Shown here: piece after piece, positions 1-9,752 of the stretch | How positions within the stretch are numbered: the stretch's first letter is position 1 | How the letters are laid out: every line of letters starts with the position of its first letter | Assembly: GCA_012267385.1 (NCBI GenBank) | Contig: JAAXGW010000021.1 | Location: forward strand, 23,624 to 87,623 | Source: OMG group bacterium | Lineage (GTDB): Bacteria; Pseudomonadota; Gammaproteobacteria; Pseudomonadales; Azotimanducaceae | Direction: 5' to 3' | Length of the DNA stretch: 64,000 nucleotides | Notes under the pieces: generated by a model | The model's database searches: none | What the model was told of the DNA's origin: nothing | Seen by the model: only the letters and a program-made list of their open reading frames with translations | Program-made: the position numbers and the translations under genes

Positions 1-1218
1 AGTATCGAGTTGGTGCAAGTGGCTGCGAATATCTGCGTTTCCCTACAAGAGCACGATCAAACAAGTTCGTTTCTTTTTGTTCCTACTGAAGTCAACAGCG
101 TTGGAGTCGCGCTTCTTGAAGGTGGATTGTCGCTTTCAACTGCTATGCAAAGAATGGCAGAAGGGCAGGGAGCAATTGTATTAGAGAACGACTTGTATTC
201 CCGAGCACCTGCTAACAGCGTGGATAAAGCACTCAGCCCAGGCAATTTTTTGGTACTCGATACGTTGGAAAACCGGACGGCCGAACAAGCGAGTATAGTT
301 TTTCCAGCCGCGACCTATGCGGAACAGACTGGGACTTTCGTCAATTATGAGACGCGCGCCCAACGTTTCTACCAAGTGTTTGAACCACAGGATGAAATCG
401 CGCCGGCATGGTCATGGTTAAGTCACTTAGCTAAAACCCTAGGTACTGGGTCAACTTGGAACTCTTACGCCAGTGTCCTAGAACAATGTGCCGAACACAC
501 TTATTCGCTACTAAGGGACATTGCGCCAAGTTCCGACTATCGAATTGACACTACCTCTCGAATTCCTCGTCAGTCGCACCGCTACAGTGGTCGCACTGCT
601 ATGAATGCCCAGGTCAACATTCACGAACCCAAGGCGAAAGTTGATACTGACACGCCGTTTTCCTATTCGATGGAGGGACAAAATCCAGGGGATCAAAATG
701 GTGCCACTATACCCTATGTCTGGTCTCCAGGATGGAACTCCAACCAATCGGTGTTCAAGTTTCAACAGGAAGTGGCAGGTAAGCTTGCCGGAGGCGATCC
801 TGGTTTAAGGCTGATTGAAAACATTGGAGCTCACCTCCAGTACTTTGATGTCGACACCCCTGAGTTATCTAGACGAGACGGAAGTTTTGAAGTAATTCCA
901 CTTCATTTAGTTTTTGGATCGGATGAGATGTCGAACCAATCCTGGCCAATTCGAGCTCGAATTCCAGCCCCATTTGTGCTATTGAGCCAACAAGACGCAA
1001 CCATATTAGAAGTTAAACCTGGCATGGGATTACGCGTTGACGGAATCACAGAGAGTTTGGAGGTTCAGGTCGATTCTCGATTGCCTAGTGGAGTAATAGG
1101 ATTACCACAAGGTCTCGTCGAAATTCCTCAGAGAGCAATCGATAGAGCCCACTTGTCGGTCGATCCAGAATTTGTTGCTCGTTCCAATGCCAGTCCGGAG
1201 GTGATCGCGAAAGGCTAA
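1..1218 (+). CDS. nuoG: NADH-quinone oxidoreductase subunit G, C-terminal part (5' end outside window)
   Basis: The reading frame is open from base 1, so this is the 3' part (about 405 codons) of a longer gene. The protein is the C-terminal molybdopterin-oxidoreductase-like region of the large peripheral subunit of complex I. The stretch LDTLENRTAEQASIVFPA followed by AEQTGTFVNYETRAQ is the typical 'separator plus N-Y-E-x-R' region of NuoG and related formate dehydrogenase-fold proteins. The N-terminal FeS clusters lie outside the window. Its TAA shares one base with the nuoH ATG at 1218, so the genes are translationally coupled. Identification is firm because nuoH to nuoN follow in canonical order. 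Confidence 0.93.
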   Translation, partial: SIELVQVAANICVSLQEHDQTSSFLFVPTEVNSVGVALLEGGLSLSTAMQRMAEGQGAIVLENDLYSRAPANSVDKALSPGNFLVLDTLENRTAEQASIVFPAATYAEQTGTFVNYETRAQRFYQVFEPQDEIAPAWSWLSHLAKTLGTGSTWNSYASVLEQCAEHTYSLLRDIAPSSDYRIDTTSRIPRQSHRYSGRTAMNAQVNIHEPKAKVDTDTPFSYSMEGQNPGDQNGATIPYVWSPGWNSNQSVFKFQQEVAGKLAGGDPGLRLIENIGAHLQYFDVDTPELSRRDGSFEVIPLHLVFGSDEMSNQSWPIRARIPAPFVLLSQQDATILEVKPGMGLRVDGITESLEVQVDSRLPSGVIGLPQGLVEIPQRAIDRAHLSVDPEFVARSNASPEVIAKG

Positions 1219-2195
1219 TGTTCTTCGAAAACATCAACTGGTCCTATGTGCTCATCCTCCCGCTGATAGGTGGTGCGTTGGGTGGTGCACTTGTACTGGT
1301 GTGGTGGGAACGTCGTCTGTTAGGATTCTTTCAAGACCGCTTAGGACCCAACCGTGTTGGGTGGTTTGGAATCTTGCAGTCGCTCGCAGATGCAATCAAG
1401 TTGATTACAAAAGACGATTGGGTACCACCGTTCGGCGACCGCGTGCTCTTCATTCTCGCGCCGATCATCGTCGCTGGAGCGATGCTCATGGCATACGCGG
1501 TGCTGCCACTCGGTCCAGGACTGATCATAGCCGATTCAAATATTGCTATCCTCTGGATTTTAGCGATGTCTTCGCTAGCGGTCTATGGAGTACTTCTCGC
1601 TGGTCTAGCCAGTAATAACAAGTACTCTCTCCTCGGTGGTTTGCGTTCCGTCGCACAAATGGTCACCTACGAAGTGTTTATGGGCTTGTCTCTACTTGGC
1701 GTGGTCATGCTGACTGGGTCGTTTAGTCTGAGAGATGTGGTACACGCGCAAGAAGACATGTGGTTCTGCATTCCGCAATGTGTGGGACTTGTAATCTTTT
1801 TAATTGCTGGTCTAGCCGAGTCTCATCGCTTGCCTTTCGACCTTCCAGAAGCAGAACACGAACTAACAGCAGGGTTCCATACCGAGTATTCAGGGATGAA
1901 GTTTGCGCTGATTATGGCCGCGGAGTACTTGTCTTTAATTTTGATTTCCGCACTCATAGTGGTCTTGTTTTTCGGTGGTTGGTTGGGGCCTAAATTTCTA
2001 CCGAGTGAATTGTTATCGGGTATTGTGTGGTACGGTTTGAAAGTTGTTCTTGTGATCAACTTTTTTATCTTGTTGCGCGCCGCGATCCCACGTCCCCGCT
2101 ACGATCAACTGATGTCTTTGGGATGGAAGATTCTGTTGCCCCTGTCGCTTCTCAACATCTTAATAACCGGAGCAATCTTGCTTGGAACGCAATAG
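1218..2195 (+). CDS. nuoH: NADH-quinone oxidoreductase subunit H
   Basis: Encodes a 325-aa polytopic membrane protein that joins the peripheral arm of complex I to the membrane arm and forms part of the quinone-binding site. Hallmarks are the N-terminal WWERRLLGFFQDRLGPNRVG segment and the acidic loop EAEHELTAGFHTEYSGMKF around residues 213-231, which lines the quinone chamber. About eight hydrophobic segments are visible. The length matches the family. The ATG overlaps the nuoG stop by one base, and nuoI starts 9 bases after the stop. Confidence 0.97.
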   Translation: MFFENINWSYVLILPLIGGALGGALVLVWWERRLLGFFQDRLGPNRVGWFGILQSLADAIKLITKDDWVPPFGDRVLFILAPIIVAGAMLMAYAVLPLGPGLIIADSNIAILWILAMSSLAVYGVLLAGLASNNKYSLLGGLRSVAQMVTYEVFMGLSLLGVVMLTGSFSLRDVVHAQEDMWFCIPQCVGLVIFLIAGLAESHRLPFDLPEAEHELTAGFHTEYSGMKFALIMAAEYLSLILISALIVVLFFGGWLGPKFLPSELLSGIVWYGLKVVLVINFFILLRAAIPRPRYDQLMSLGWKILLPLSLLNILITGAILLGTQ

Positions 2196-2204
2196 AGACG
2201 AGAT

Positions 2205-2723
2205 ATGCTAAGTCAAATTAAAACACTGTGGACAGTCTTCGTGCACTTGTTCAAGCGCAATGAAACGGTGCAATATCCTGAAGAAATGCCCTATCAAGCG
2301 CCGCGCTATCGCGGTCGCATCATCTTGACGCGTGACCCTGACGGAGAAGAACGTTGTGTTGCCTGCAATCTCTGTGCTGTCGCCTGCCCGGTCGACTGCA
2401 TTGCGTTACAGAAAACGGAGAAGGAAGAAGATGGACGATGGTATCCAGAGTTTTTCAGAATCAACTTTTCTCGTTGCATCATGTGTGGAATGTGCGAGGA
2501 AGCGTGCCCCACTTATGCGATACAGCTCACCCCAGACTTTGAATTGTGCGAGTTTGATCGCGACAACATGGTCTACGAGAAAGAGCACTTGTTGATTGAT
2601 GGTACCGGGAAGTATCCGGACTACAGCTTTTGGCATGTAGCTGGAAAAACCATTACCGGAAAAGACAAAGGAGAAGCGCAAAACGAGAACAAACCGGAAG
2701 ATGTACGGAGCTTGCTCCCTTAG
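2205..2723 (+). CDS. nuoI: NADH-quinone oxidoreductase subunit I (two 4Fe-4S clusters)
   Basis: Encodes a 172-aa ferredoxin-like subunit that carries clusters N6a and N6b and passes electrons towards N2 and quinone. Two CxxCxxCxxxCP motifs are complete: Cys51, 54, 57 and 61, and Cys91, 94, 97 and 101. An amphipathic N-terminal helix precedes them, as is normal for NuoI. It sits between nuoH and nuoJ. The C-terminal tail of roughly 40 residues after the second cluster is charged and variable. Confidence 0.97.
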   Translation: MLSQIKTLWTVFVHLFKRNETVQYPEEMPYQAPRYRGRIILTRDPDGEERCVACNLCAVACPVDCIALQKTEKEEDGRWYPEFFRINFSRCIMCGMCEEACPTYAIQLTPDFELCEFDRDNMVYEKEHLLIDGTGKYPDYSFWHVAGKTITGKDKGEAQNENKPEDVRSLLP

Positions 2724-2744
2724 GATGAATCGGGTCGCGATTTC

Positions 2745-3266
2745 ATGAATTTGAGCTTTTTTCTTTTTTACATATCCGCGGCAGTCGCGATTACGACTGC
2801 GATTATGGCAGTGACTCGAAAGAATGCATCGCACGCGCTCATTTACCTAGTGGTGACCCTACTGTCGATCGCGGTGATTTTCTTCTTACTTGGAGCACCG
2901 TTCGCGGCTGCTCTTGAAATTGTCATATACGCAGGCGCAATCGTCGTATTGTTCTTGTTTGTCGTCATGATGTTGAATCTTGGCCGGTCATCCGTTGCTC
3001 GAGAAAGTCAATGGCTCCGTCCAGGTATGTGGGTGCTCCCGGCGATTCTGTCAGGGGTTCTGTTCATTGTTTTCGGGTACACCGTTCTACAAACCGAAAA
3101 TAGTGCGATGATTGAAGGTCAGGTCGTACCACCGAAAGAAGTAGGGACCGTGTTGTTCCACGAATATCTCTTGGGTGTCGAGCTGGCCGGTGTGCTACTG
3201 TTGGCTGCACTTGTCGGCGCGTTCCATCTAGGACGAAGGTACTTGGAGGAGCGGCGAGAAAATTGA
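2745..3266 (+). CDS. nuoJ: NADH-quinone oxidoreductase subunit J
   Basis: Encodes a 173-aa membrane subunit of the proton-pumping arm. The segment EIVIYAGAIVVLFLFVVMMLNLG contains the signature of transmembrane helix 3 (the pi-bulge helix involved in coupling), followed by two further hydrophobic helices. The length is slightly short but normal for proteobacterial NuoJ. The gene follows nuoI by 21 bases and is separated from nuoK by one base. Confidence 0.96.
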   Translation: MNLSFFLFYISAAVAITTAIMAVTRKNASHALIYLVVTLLSIAVIFFLLGAPFAAALEIVIYAGAIVVLFLFVVMMLNLGRSSVARESQWLRPGMWVLPAILSGVLFIVFGYTVLQTENSAMIEGQVVPPKEVGTVLFHEYLLGVELAGVLLLAALVGAFHLGRRYLEERREN

Positions 3267-3267
3267 C

Positions 3268-3585
3268 ATGACCACCGCCCTCAGTATTCCGCTCGAGCAC
3301 GTATTTTTTCTTGCGATTATTCTGTTCTTGATCGGTGCGTTCGGAGTACTCATTCGTAGAAACATCATTTTCATGTTGCTTTCGCTTGAGATAATGATGA
3401 ATGCATGTGGTCTAGCTTTCGTTGCCGCAGGAGCTCGGTGGGCCGAACCGGACGGACAGATCATGTTTATGTTCATTCTCGCGTTAGCAGCGGCCGAAGT
3501 AGCGGTTGCTTTGGGTCTTGTAGTGCAGTTTGCACGACGGTTTGAAACCCTTGACATTGATCGAGCGGAAGAGCTAAACGGCTAA
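3268..3585 (+). CDS. nuoK: NADH-quinone oxidoreductase subunit K
   Basis: Encodes a 105-aa protein with three transmembrane helices, related to MrpC. It begins LSIPLEHVFFLAIILFLIGAFG and carries the two buried glutamates expected for proton transfer, in LLSLEIMMNACGL and in LAAAEVAVALGL. Its TAA shares its last base with the nuoL ATG at 3585. Confidence 0.96.
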   Translation: MTTALSIPLEHVFFLAIILFLIGAFGVLIRRNIIFMLLSLEIMMNACGLAFVAAGARWAEPDGQIMFMFILALAAAEVAVALGLVVQFARRFETLDIDRAEELNG

Positions 3586-5459
3586 TGCACTTGCTCTGGG
3601 CTATACCTGCATTGCCGCTCGCCGGCTTTTTGATATTGTTTCTCACGGAGGGTCGTCTACCTCGGGCAATGGTGTCGAACATTGGAGCAGGTAGTGTTGG
3701 CTTGGCCGCACTACTGACCGGATACGTTGCATGGCAGTTTATATCGTCCGATTCCACTTCCTTTACTTCCTCGTCTTGGACGTGGATGATTGTGGGCGAA
3801 TTCAACGTATCGTTTAGACTCTGGGTGGATGCACTTTCATTGGTCATGGTCAGCGTGATCACTGGTGTTGGCTTCCTCATTCACTGGTATGCCACCGGCT
3901 ACATGAGCGAAGAAGAAGGCTACAGTCGCTTTTTCTGCTACATGAACCTCTTCGTGTTCGCGATGCTCATCCTTGTCATGGGCGACAACCTGCTATTGTT
4001 GTTCCTCGGTTGGGAAGGCGTCGGTCTGTGTAGTTACCTTCTGATTGGATTTTTCCACAAGGTACCTGAATTCGGATACGCCGCCCGCAAAGCCTTCGTG
4101 GTCACTCGAGTGGGCGATACATTTTTAATTATTGCGTTGTTTCTGTTGTTCAGAGAGGTTGGTTCGCTTGAAATCCAAGAAGGGCTAGTGTACGCGCGCG
4201 AGAACATGTCCGATGCTTCGACGATCAACACCATTATTTGTTTGTTGTTACTAGGCGGTGCAGTTGGCAAGTCTGCACAAGTTCCCTTGCAGACTTGGTT
4301 ACCTGACGCAATGGCGGGACCGACCCCAGTGTCTGCGCTCATTCACGCGGCAACCATGGTTACCGCAGGAGTCTATTTGATCGCACGCATGCAGGACTTT
4401 TTCATGCTGTCACAGACAGCAATGCTGTGTGTAGCAGCGGTGGGTCTAATCACTCTGTTGATTGCTTCATTTACTGCTCTCGTGCAGTCCGACATCAAGC
4501 GTGTACTCGCATTTTCAACAATGAGCCAAATTGGGTACATGTTCTTTGCCCTTGGGGTAGGAGCTTGGTCGGCAGGACTGTTTCACTTAATGACGCACGC
4601 GTTTTTTAAAGCACTTTTGTTCCTTGCGAGCGGCTCGGTCATTTTGGCGATGCATCACGAACAGAACATGTTCAAGATGGGAGGGCTGTGGAAGAAACTG
4701 CCCATTCCCTTCATCGCGATGTTGGTCGGATCTGCCGCGCTAGTAGCATTGCCTCTCACTTCAGGCTTCTTTAGTAAAGACGCAATCTTGTTGAAAGCTT
4801 GGAAGAGCGACTCCGACTTTGCAACACTGTTTTGGACTGTAGCGGTCATAGCTGCATTTCTTACCTCTCTGTATACCGTTCGCATGATGGTGCTGACCTT
4901 TTTCGGCAAACCTCGAAGTGAAATGCATGAACTCAAAAAAGAGTCGTTGTGGCATCCGAGTCGAATTCGTACCGTCGTACCGTTTGGACTTCTTGCGGTG
5001 TTATCCATTGCTGGTGGTTGGATGGGGTTTGAATTTACCTCAGATTTGTTTGGCGACAAGGGAGTTCACGCTGAATTTCACTTCGACCCGATCGCATTGC
5101 TTACCTTGGGTGTCCCGTTTGCGGGTGTTGTAGTAGGGTACTTCCTCTTTGCGTCAGATTTGATAGATCGCCGTAGACTCATCAAGAACAAGATGGGTGA
5201 ATTGTTGAGCAAATTCTGGGGTAGCGGTTGGGGCTTCGACTGGGTGTACGACACATTGATCGTTAAGCCATTTCGATTCATCGCTCAGACTCGTCTTAAT
5301 CGAAACGACGTTGTCGATTTATTTTTCAATCTTATCAAGTTTTTAGCAAACTTGTTCCATCACATCCTATCAATGTTTCAGACCGGCCACGTTCGATGGT
5401 ATGCGTTCACGATGGTGGGTGGTTTGTTGCTAGTATTCCTGGCGGTAGTGTGGATTTAG
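3585..5459 (+). CDS. nuoL: NADH-quinone oxidoreductase subunit L
   Basis: Encodes a 624-aa antiporter-like proton-pumping subunit with about 14-16 transmembrane segments. Diagnostic stretches are LLFLGWEGVGLCSYLLIG (with the conserved Glu of TM5), LPDAMAGPTPVSALIHAATMV, and the lysine-bearing QSDIKRVLAFSTMSQIGYM. The C-terminal extension, rich in charged residues and ending in a last hydrophobic helix, corresponds to the lateral amphipathic helix of NuoL. It overlaps nuoK by one base and nuoM starts 1 base after the stop. Confidence 0.97.
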   Translation: MHLLWAIPALPLAGFLILFLTEGRLPRAMVSNIGAGSVGLAALLTGYVAWQFISSDSTSFTSSSWTWMIVGEFNVSFRLWVDALSLVMVSVITGVGFLIHWYATGYMSEEEGYSRFFCYMNLFVFAMLILVMGDNLLLLFLGWEGVGLCSYLLIGFFHKVPEFGYAARKAFVVTRVGDTFLIIALFLLFREVGSLEIQEGLVYARENMSDASTINTIICLLLLGGAVGKSAQVPLQTWLPDAMAGPTPVSALIHAATMVTAGVYLIARMQDFFMLSQTAMLCVAAVGLITLLIASFTALVQSDIKRVLAFSTMSQIGYMFFALGVGAWSAGLFHLMTHAFFKALLFLASGSVILAMHHEQNMFKMGGLWKKLPIPFIAMLVGSAALVALPLTSGFFSKDAILLKAWKSDSDFATLFWTVAVIAAFLTSLYTVRMMVLTFFGKPRSEMHELKKESLWHPSRIRTVVPFGLLAVLSIAGGWMGFEFTSDLFGDKGVHAEFHFDPIALLTLGVPFAGVVVGYFLFASDLIDRRRLIKNKMGELLSKFWGSGWGFDWVYDTLIVKPFRFIAQTRLNRNDVVDLFFNLIKFLANLFHHILSMFQTGHVRWYAFTMVGGLLLVFLAVVWI

Positions 5460-5460
5460 T

Positions 5461-6924
5461 ATGAGCGTAATGCTGCTCATACTGTTATTGCTCGGTGCAG
5501 GTGTAGTCGCATGGGTGTCCGAGCGAGTGAATACCACTCTTCCCAATTGGATCGCGCTAATCACTTTCATTGCCGCGACTCTGTGGGTGCTAGTCATTTG
5601 GTTCAACGGTCCTGATACGTCTGGACTATACGCAGATCTGAATCGTGAGTGGATCCCACGATTTGGAATCTACCTACATTTACGAGTTGATGCTCTATCG
5701 CTAATGCTCATCGGACTCACGACTTTTCTTGGAATTGTCGCCGTAGTGTCTTCATGGACAGAAACGAAGACTCGTCATGGATTCTTCCAGTTCAACATCC
5801 TTTGGGTCATGGCGGGTGTGGTCGGTGTGTTTTCTGCTTTCGATCTTTTCCTCTTTTTCTTCTTCTGGGAAGTCATGTTGATTCCCATGTACTTCTTGAT
5901 CGCGATTTGGGGACACGAAGATAAAGAGTACGCGTCAATGAAGTTTTTCCTGTTTACGCAAATCAGCGGGCTGTTAATGCTCGTTGCAATCGTCGCGTTG
6001 GTTTGGATCAACTACGACATTAGCGGTGTTTTAACTTTCGATTACGACGTGTTGAAAAAAGCAAATCTTGACATTGCGACCGCGCGACTGTTAATGCTCG
6101 GCTTTTTCATCGCATTCATGACAAAACTCCCTAGCGTACCGGTCCATACCTGGCTACCAGATGCTCATACGCAAGCGCCCACGGCGGGATCGGTAATTTT
6201 GGCGGGCATCTTGCTCAAAACAGGGGCATATGGAATCATTCGATTCGTGGTACCGATGTTCAACGAAGCATCGCGAGAATTCTGGATATGGGGAATGTCC
6301 CTTGGAGTCGTAAGCATTCTGTATGGAGGGTACCTCGCATATAGCCAAACAGACTTCAAACGTTTGGTGGCATATAGCTCAATCGCTCACATGGGATTCA
6401 TTCTTGTTGGAGTGTATTCTTTTAGCAAACTGGGAACTCAAGGTGCAATAATCACCATGATTGCACATGGTTTTTCAACGGCCGCGCTGTTTATGATGGC
6501 TGGTGCTTTACAAGAACGCTTGCACACCCGGGAAATGTCGAAGATGGGCGGATTGTGGGTGCGCGCCCCTCGCATGGGCGCAGTGACGATGTTCTTCGTA
6601 GTCGCGTCGGTGGGTATGCCCGGACTAGGCAACTTTATTGGCGAGTTTTTGGTGCTGATTGGTGCATTCCAAAAGAGCGTTGTCCTTACGGTATTTGCAG
6701 CAATCGGAATCGTCGTTGCCGCAGTATATGGCTTGTCGTTAATGCAACGATCATTTCAGGGAGTACCCAATCCTGATGTCCCGAAGGTGCACGACTTCGC
6801 GTTTCGAGAGATGAGCGTGATGGTACTTTTAATGATTGCATTGATTTGGGTAGGCATCTATCCGCAATCACTGTTACAGATGACAGCACCTCTGCTGTCC
6901 GGACTGATCGAGTTGCCTTCATGA
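5461..6924 (+). CDS. nuoM: NADH-quinone oxidoreductase subunit M
   Basis: Encodes a 487-aa proton-pumping antiporter-like subunit. Visible signatures are FFFWEVMLIPMYFLIAIWG (TM5 Glu), LPSVPVHTWLPDAHTQAPT (the NuoM-specific proline/His segment), and QTDFKRLVAYSSIAHMGFI (TM8 Lys). The length fits the family. The stop TGA overlaps the nuoN ATG as ATGA at 6921-6924. Confidence 0.97.
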   Translation: MSVMLLILLLLGAGVVAWVSERVNTTLPNWIALITFIAATLWVLVIWFNGPDTSGLYADLNREWIPRFGIYLHLRVDALSLMLIGLTTFLGIVAVVSSWTETKTRHGFFQFNILWVMAGVVGVFSAFDLFLFFFFWEVMLIPMYFLIAIWGHEDKEYASMKFFLFTQISGLLMLVAIVALVWINYDISGVLTFDYDVLKKANLDIATARLLMLGFFIAFMTKLPSVPVHTWLPDAHTQAPTAGSVILAGILLKTGAYGIIRFVVPMFNEASREFWIWGMSLGVVSILYGGYLAYSQTDFKRLVAYSSIAHMGFILVGVYSFSKLGTQGAIITMIAHGFSTAALFMMAGALQERLHTREMSKMGGLWVRAPRMGAVTMFFVVASVGMPGLGNFIGEFLVLIGAFQKSVVLTVFAAIGIVVAAVYGLSLMQRSFQGVPNPDVPKVHDFAFREMSVMVLLMIALIWVGIYPQSLLQMTAPLLSGLIELPS

Positions 6925-8378
6925 AGCTAGCAACGATGTTCCAGGCTGGGTTGCCATACCTCGTTCTGACTGGTGGACTTCTAGTGGTCATGATTGGAGT
7001 AGCCATTAAACGCACTCACGCGGTCGCAGCGGTACTTACCATTGCGACGTTGATTGCAACGACTCTGTCTCACATTGTTGCTTACAGCGCGCTAGGCGAT
7101 GGCGCAGTTCAAATCGATTCGATGTTCAAAATTGACGGCATCGCGTACCTGTTCAACATTTTGTTTTTGCTCGCAGCACTCGTGGTCGCGTTCTTAGGGA
7201 GCGAATTTCTCAATCGGCGTATTCGTTTCAAGGAAGAGTTCTATTTACTCTTACTTTGTGCCACTCTCGGTAGTCTAGTTTTACCAGCGGCAGTTCACTT
7301 TGCCTCGCTCATTCTGGGTTTAGAGATTGTTGGTATTTCGCTTTATGCGATGATTGCGTACCCAGAAAAAGCTCGTCCACCGCTGGAAGCGGGTTTGAAA
7401 TATTTAGTGCTCTCTGGTGTAGGATCGACCGCGCTTCTGTTTGGGATGGCGATGATCTATGCAGGTTCTGGTTCAATGGAGTTTGCGAATTCGCTACCGT
7501 CAGACGGAAGTATGGAAGGGCAATATTTCTACTTAATTGGTAATGCGTTTTTTTGGAGCGGAATCGCCTTTAAACTATCGCTAGTGCCGTTCCATATTTG
7601 GACTCCGGACGTGTATCACGGTGCTCCCTCAATTGTCACGGGCTTTCTAGCGACAGTGTCTAAAGGTGCCGTGTTTGCGGTCGTTTTTCGATATGCTATC
7701 GAAGGCAATGTACTTGACTCCGGGAACGTGCAATTTGCACTTTCTGTAATTGCTTGTATTTCGATGGTGATTGGAAATCTACTTGCATTGTTGCAGACGA
7801 ACTTGAAGCGGTTGTTGGCGTATTCGTCCATTGCACACATGGGATACTTACTTATCGCATTGTTAGTAGTCGAGTCGAATAGTGCCCTTGGATACGAAAC
7901 TGTGATCCTGTACCTAGTGGGTTACTTTCTTATGACATTGGCCGCATTTGGAGTGGTTTCGGTGCTGTCAATGAATCAGGAACAAGAATTGGAAACGATT
8001 GATAGTATTGGTGGTTTATTGTGGAGACAACCCATAGCCGGAGCGGTGCTCATAGTTTCCGCGATATCTCTTGCGGGGATACCACTAACGATCGGTTTTT
8101 TCGCGAAGTACTACCTTTTCTATGCAGGTATCGATGGCGGTATGTGGACGTTGATTGGAGCGTTAGTGGTGGGAAGTGCGATTGGTATCTACTACTATCT
8201 ACGAATCGTATTCACGGCGATCAAGCGACCTCTGGATGATGCCGAGGCGATGACCGGATTGCCTTGGACTGGTTTAGGAATACTCGTTGTTTTGGGTTTG
8301 TGTATTCTGGCGTTAGGAATCTATCCCACTAATCTGATCGATTTAATTCAAAATGTTGTTCAAGCCTCAGGATTCTGA
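6921..8378 (+). CDS. nuoN: NADH-quinone oxidoreductase subunit N
   Basis: Encodes a 485-aa antiporter-like membrane subunit, the last gene of the complex I operon. The ATG at 6921 is chosen because it forms the ATGA overlap with nuoM and gives a normal hydrophobic N-terminus; an upstream in-frame TTG (6846) would add 25 residues encoded inside nuoM. Signatures are LASLILGLEIVGISLYAMIAY, KLSLVPFHIWTPDVYHGAP and QTNLKRLLAYSSIAHMGYL. A terminator hairpin overlaps the end of the gene. Confidence 0.96.
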   Translation: MKLATMFQAGLPYLVLTGGLLVVMIGVAIKRTHAVAAVLTIATLIATTLSHIVAYSALGDGAVQIDSMFKIDGIAYLFNILFLLAALVVAFLGSEFLNRRIRFKEEFYLLLLCATLGSLVLPAAVHFASLILGLEIVGISLYAMIAYPEKARPPLEAGLKYLVLSGVGSTALLFGMAMIYAGSGSMEFANSLPSDGSMEGQYFYLIGNAFFWSGIAFKLSLVPFHIWTPDVYHGAPSIVTGFLATVSKGAVFAVVFRYAIEGNVLDSGNVQFALSVIACISMVIGNLLALLQTNLKRLLAYSSIAHMGYLLIALLVVESNSALGYETVILYLVGYFLMTLAAFGVVSVLSMNQEQELETIDSIGGLLWRQPIAGAVLIVSAISLAGIPLTIGFFAKYYLFYAGIDGGMWTLIGALVVGSAIGIYYYLRIVFTAIKRPLDDAEAMTGLPWTGLGILVVLGLCILALGIYPTNLIDLIQNVVQASGF

Positions 8379-8393
8379 CGCAGGCTTTTTTCT
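8362..8393 (+). terminator. Rho-independent terminator of the nuo operon
   Basis: AAGCCT at 8362-8367 pairs perfectly with AGGCTT at 8382-8387. The second arm runs into a T-rich tract (TTTTTTCTTT). The 14-base loop can pair further (CAG with CTG). The left arm lies inside the last nuoN codons, so the nuoN stop falls in the loop. The next gene begins at 8407. Confidence 0.7.
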
Positions 8394-8406
8394 TTAGAGA
8401 TCACTA

Positions 8407-9408
8407 ATGACTCTTCGCGTGCTTTGGCCCCGTCGCGATCCAAATAAGGACAATTCGGCTGAATTGGAGGGTCTCGGAGAAGACCTTGAGGCGATATTTG
8501 GTGGTGGTATGGACAACGTAACCGAAGAACAGTGGGCTACCTGCGATGGTATAGTGGGTACGCAACCATCACCGGAAATCATGGCGAAGATACGAAACTG
8601 CAAGATCTTTGTAAAAACCGCCGTGGGTTACGACGACGTTGACGTCGAAGCTTGGACAGCTCGAAACATTCCCGTTTGTAATTGCCCCGATTACGGTACA
8701 CGGGAAGTTGCTGATCACACCATGGCATTGATGCTCGCTATTTTTCGTGGAATTACTTACCACGACCAGTTGCTTCATGCCCGCCCGGATTTAAATTGGC
8801 ACATGACAACGATTCCATTTGCCAAGAGACTCTCGACTCTAACCCTTGGTCTTATAGGCTTTGGACGTATTGCCGTTGCCACCGCACTTCGTGCGAAGGC
8901 TTTTGAGATAGATGTAGTCTTTTATGATGCGAATAAACCGAACGGTATCGAACACTCAATAGGCGTGCGGCGAGCCGATTCGATGGAGAATCTTCTTCGA
9001 CAATCGGATGTGGTGAGTATTCATGCGCCGCTGAATAAACGCACGAATCGAATGTTCAACACACAGTTGTTCAATCAGATGAAAAGAGGAAGCGTACTAC
9101 TCAACACCGCGCGTGGTCCCATTGTTGATCTTGATGCACTGTATGATGCTATGAAGAAAGACATAGTGCTCGCAGCAGGTTTAGATGTATTGCCAGAAGA
9201 GCCGATGAACATTGAAAATAAGCTTATCAAGGCATGGTTGATTAAGGAAGAGTGGATCAAACATCGACTGGTCATTACACCACACACGGCATTTATCACG
9301 CCCGAGAGCATGTACGACATCCGTCGCTTGACAGCACGGACTGCCGCTCGGTATCTACGAAATGGTGTGCTAGAAAACTGCGTAAATAAAGACGCGCTAC
9401 GATTGTAG
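8407..9408 (+). CDS. D-isomer-specific 2-hydroxyacid dehydrogenase, NAD-binding
   Basis: Encodes a 333-aa cytosolic NAD(P)-dependent oxidoreductase of the family that includes glycerate, phosphoglycerate and formate dehydrogenases and the CtBP corepressors. The Rossmann motif LGLIGFGRIA lies near residue 148. The catalytic triad can be placed: Arg in LLNTARGPIVD, Glu in LDVLPEEP and His in ITPHTAF. The substrate cannot be read from sequence. It starts 29 bases after nuoN but is separated from it by a terminator. Such dehydrogenases are often found near TRAP transporters, and one lies downstream beyond a restriction-modification pair, so a link to an organic acid is possible but only inferred. 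Confidence 0.88.
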   Translation: MTLRVLWPRRDPNKDNSAELEGLGEDLEAIFGGGMDNVTEEQWATCDGIVGTQPSPEIMAKIRNCKIFVKTAVGYDDVDVEAWTARNIPVCNCPDYGTREVADHTMALMLAIFRGITYHDQLLHARPDLNWHMTTIPFAKRLSTLTLGLIGFGRIAVATALRAKAFEIDVVFYDANKPNGIEHSIGVRRADSMENLLRQSDVVSIHAPLNKRTNRMFNTQLFNQMKRGSVLLNTARGPIVDLDALYDAMKKDIVLAAGLDVLPEEPMNIENKLIKAWLIKEEWIKHRLVITPHTAFITPESMYDIRRLTARTAARYLRNGVLENCVNKDALRL

Positions 9409-9752
9409 GCGGTCTATAGAGTCTTTGTACACACCTTACGATTCTACCATATGTTTTTTTAGTGTAAGCTGATCATTGGAATATTTCTTGGGCGAGAATG
9501 AATTAAATATTGTGGAGGAGTCCCGTCAAACTAATCATTGCCTTCTTCTGAATATCGCCAATATCAAGAGGTACAAGTTTTAATACAAACCGTTCTTCGG
9601 ATGCACGTCTCTCATAAACAAAATTCCGCATCGTTTCCCAAAAAATTTTCCCATGTGATTTTGGACATATATCACTATAATTCAAGCCAACTACAGAAGT
9701 TTACGTTAAATTGTTAGTCCCGTCCACTCCATGATAGTTTATTGGTTTCAAA
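9409..9752 (+). other. Intergenic region before the restriction-modification pair
   Basis: This 344-bp stretch is A+T-richer than its surroundings. A 60-codon open frame exists on the minus strand (9503-9685) that could encode a small soluble protein beginning MNYSDICPKSHGK. I recognise no family and see no strong ribosome-binding site, so I do not call it a gene. No controller-protein (HTH) gene of the kind often placed before restriction genes is visible. Confidence 0.4.

Noticed and set aside
6846..6920. Upstream TTG start for nuoN
   Set aside because: It would lie inside nuoM; the ATGA overlap at 6921 is the usual arrangement and gives a normal N-terminus.
9503..9685. 60-codon minus-strand ORF before the methyltransferase as a possible controller (C) protein
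   Set aside because: No helix-turn-helix pattern, no ribosome-binding site seen, and no recognised family; described only as part of the intergenic region.
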